Assembly: GCA_964446745.1 (NCBI GenBank) | Contig: CAYURR010000176.1 | Location: forward strand, 1 to 6,106 | Length of the DNA: 6,106 nucleotides | Direction of reading: 5' to 3' | Origin: CAYURR01 sp964446745 | Lineage (GTDB): Bacteria; Bacillota; Clostridia; Lachnospirales; WQUN01 | Part shown: in pieces, positions 5,328 through 6,106 of the stretch | How the letters are laid out: each line of letters begins with the position of its first letter | How positions within the stretch are numbered: position 1 is the stretch's first letter | Program-made: the position numbers and the translations under genes | The notes under the pieces: generated by a model | What the model saw: the letters and a program-made list of their open reading frames with translations, nothing else | Told to the model about the DNA's origin: nothing | Databases searched by the model: none

Positions 5328-6106
5328 CTACTTTTTAAACAGCTTCTTCAACCATGCGAGGAAACCCTCGTCGACCTTGATATCCATAAGCGGCACCGTC
5401 TCGCCTAAGATGCGGCGTGTAATATTACGAAACGCTTGCCCGGCCCTCGAGTTTTCATCCGTTACGCAGGGCTCACCCTTATTTGTGGACACGACGATCG
5501 ACTCGTCATCGGGCACTATACCCAAAATATCTATCGCTAATATCTCCGTAACATCCTCGAGTGCCATCATATCACCACGCTTGACCATTTCCGGACGTAT
5601 CCGGTTTAGGATCAGCAGCGGATTCTTGACTTCGGCGGCCTCGAGCAGTCCGATGATACGGTCCGCATCCCTGACCGCCGATACCTCCGGCGTCGTCACG
5701 ACGATGGCCTTGTCTGCTCCGGCTACCGCGTTCTTGAAGCCCTGCTCTATACCGGCCGGACAGTCGATGATGATATATTCGAATTCCTCTCTCAAATCCT
5801 CGCAGAGCTTCTTCATCTGCTCGGGGCTGACGGCATCCTTTTCCTTAGTCTGTGCCGCCGGCAGTAAAAACATGTTAGGGAAGCGCTTATCCTTTATCAA
5901 CGCTTGCTTCAAGCGGCAGTTCCCCTCAATAACGTCGATAAGGTCATAAACGATGCGGTTCTCAAGTCCCATGACCACGTCCAAATTTCGCAGCCCTATA
6001 TCGGCGTCCACCAATACTACCTTTTTGCCTGCCATAGCAAGCCCTGTGCCAATATTCGCCGAGTTCGTCGTCTTGCCTACCCCGCCCTTACCGGATGTTA
6101 TTACAT
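5328..6106 (-). CDS. minD: Septum site-determining ATPase MinD, first few codons outside the window
   Basis: MinD is a membrane-cycling ATPase that recruits the division inhibitor MinC and is released by MinE. The frame stays open to the right edge, and 258 complete codons are visible. The deviant Walker A motif SGKGGVGKTT lies at 6095-6066, before the internal ATG at 6035, so a start at 6035 would remove the ATP site and is wrong. Family MinD proteins have only a handful of residues before this motif, so very little is missing. Other motifs are VDADIGLRNLDVVMGLE, which is the MinD version of the switch region, and Walker B IIIDCPAG. The C-terminal amphipathic helix GFLAWLKKLFKK is the membrane-targeting sequence. 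Length fits the family (about 265). The gene ends 26 bases before minE. A minC gene probably lies upstream, off the window, as does the operon promoter. Confidence 0.97.
   Translation of the reverse strand, partial: VITSGKGGVGKTTNSANIGTGLAMAGKKVVLVDADIGLRNLDVVMGLENRIVYDLIDVIEGNCRLKQALIKDKRFPNMFLLPAAQTKEKDAVSPEQMKKLCEDLREEFEYIIIDCPAGIEQGFKNAVAGADKAIVVTTPEVSAVRDADRIIGLLEAAEVKNPLLILNRIRPEMVKRGDMMALEDVTEILAIDILGIVPDDESIVVSTNKGEPCVTDENSRAGQAFRNITRRILGETVPLMDIKVDEGFLAWLKKLFKK

Noticed and set aside
5377..5949. 190-codon open frame on the plus strand opposite minD
   Set aside because: It lies wholly antisense to minD, has no ribosome site, and its Ser/Ile-rich translation resembles nothing. It is a reading-frame shadow.
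5036..6035. MinD starting at the internal ATG at 6035
   Set aside because: The frame continues upstream with the ATP-binding motif SGKGGVGKTT, so this ATG is internal and the gene is cut by the window edge.
1..6106. CRISPR arrays, insertion sequences, defence or other novel multi-gene systems
   Set aside because: No spaced direct repeats, transposase genes or terminal inverted repeats were seen, and every gene falls in a known family.

Overview
The window looks like chromosomal DNA of a Gram-positive anaerobe of the class Clostridia. The basis is the gene set minD-minE-rodA-mgsA in one row (an arrangement I associate with Clostridia), strong GGAGG-type ribosome sites, TTG start codons on two genes, a tRNA without an encoded CCA, and an endolysin-type amidase whose sequence style is typical of clostridia and their phages. 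The chemoreceptor suggests a motile or at least chemosensory cell. No species can be named from the sequence.

Layout: positions 1-52 are the 3' part of an elongator-type tRNA-Met(CAT), followed by a strong intrinsic terminator (107-165). About 280 bases of AT-rich non-coding DNA follow, with a good sigma-A-like promoter at its downstream end (368-396). The plus strand then carries a 738-residue methyl-accepting chemotaxis protein (444-2660) with an array of six HAMP-like units. A terminator hairpin (2689-2733) comes next, then a zinc N-acetylmuramoyl-L-alanine amidase (2749-3432). The minus strand, read from the right edge, carries minD (its first few codons lie outside the window), minE, a rodA/ftsW-type SEDS glycosyltransferase and mgsA, closely spaced as an operon that converges on the amidase gene. 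The two facing genes share their stop codons in the four bases TTAA (3429-3432). A probable terminator for the minus-strand operon lies inside the last codons of the amidase gene.

How the genes fit together: MinD and MinE position the division site, the SEDS protein polymerises peptidoglycan strands at the septum or side wall, and methylglyoxal synthase is a metabolic passenger often found with this morphogenesis cluster. The amidase also acts on peptidoglycan but is on the other strand and has no signal peptide, so it is probably a stray endolysin-type gene. The chemoreceptor is a separate signalling unit.

Novelty: most of the window is ordinary core genome. I see no new defence or mobile system. 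The points most worth a second look are the poly-HAMP array in the receptor, the changed active-site residues in the methylglyoxal synthase, and the terminator embedded in a convergent coding sequence.
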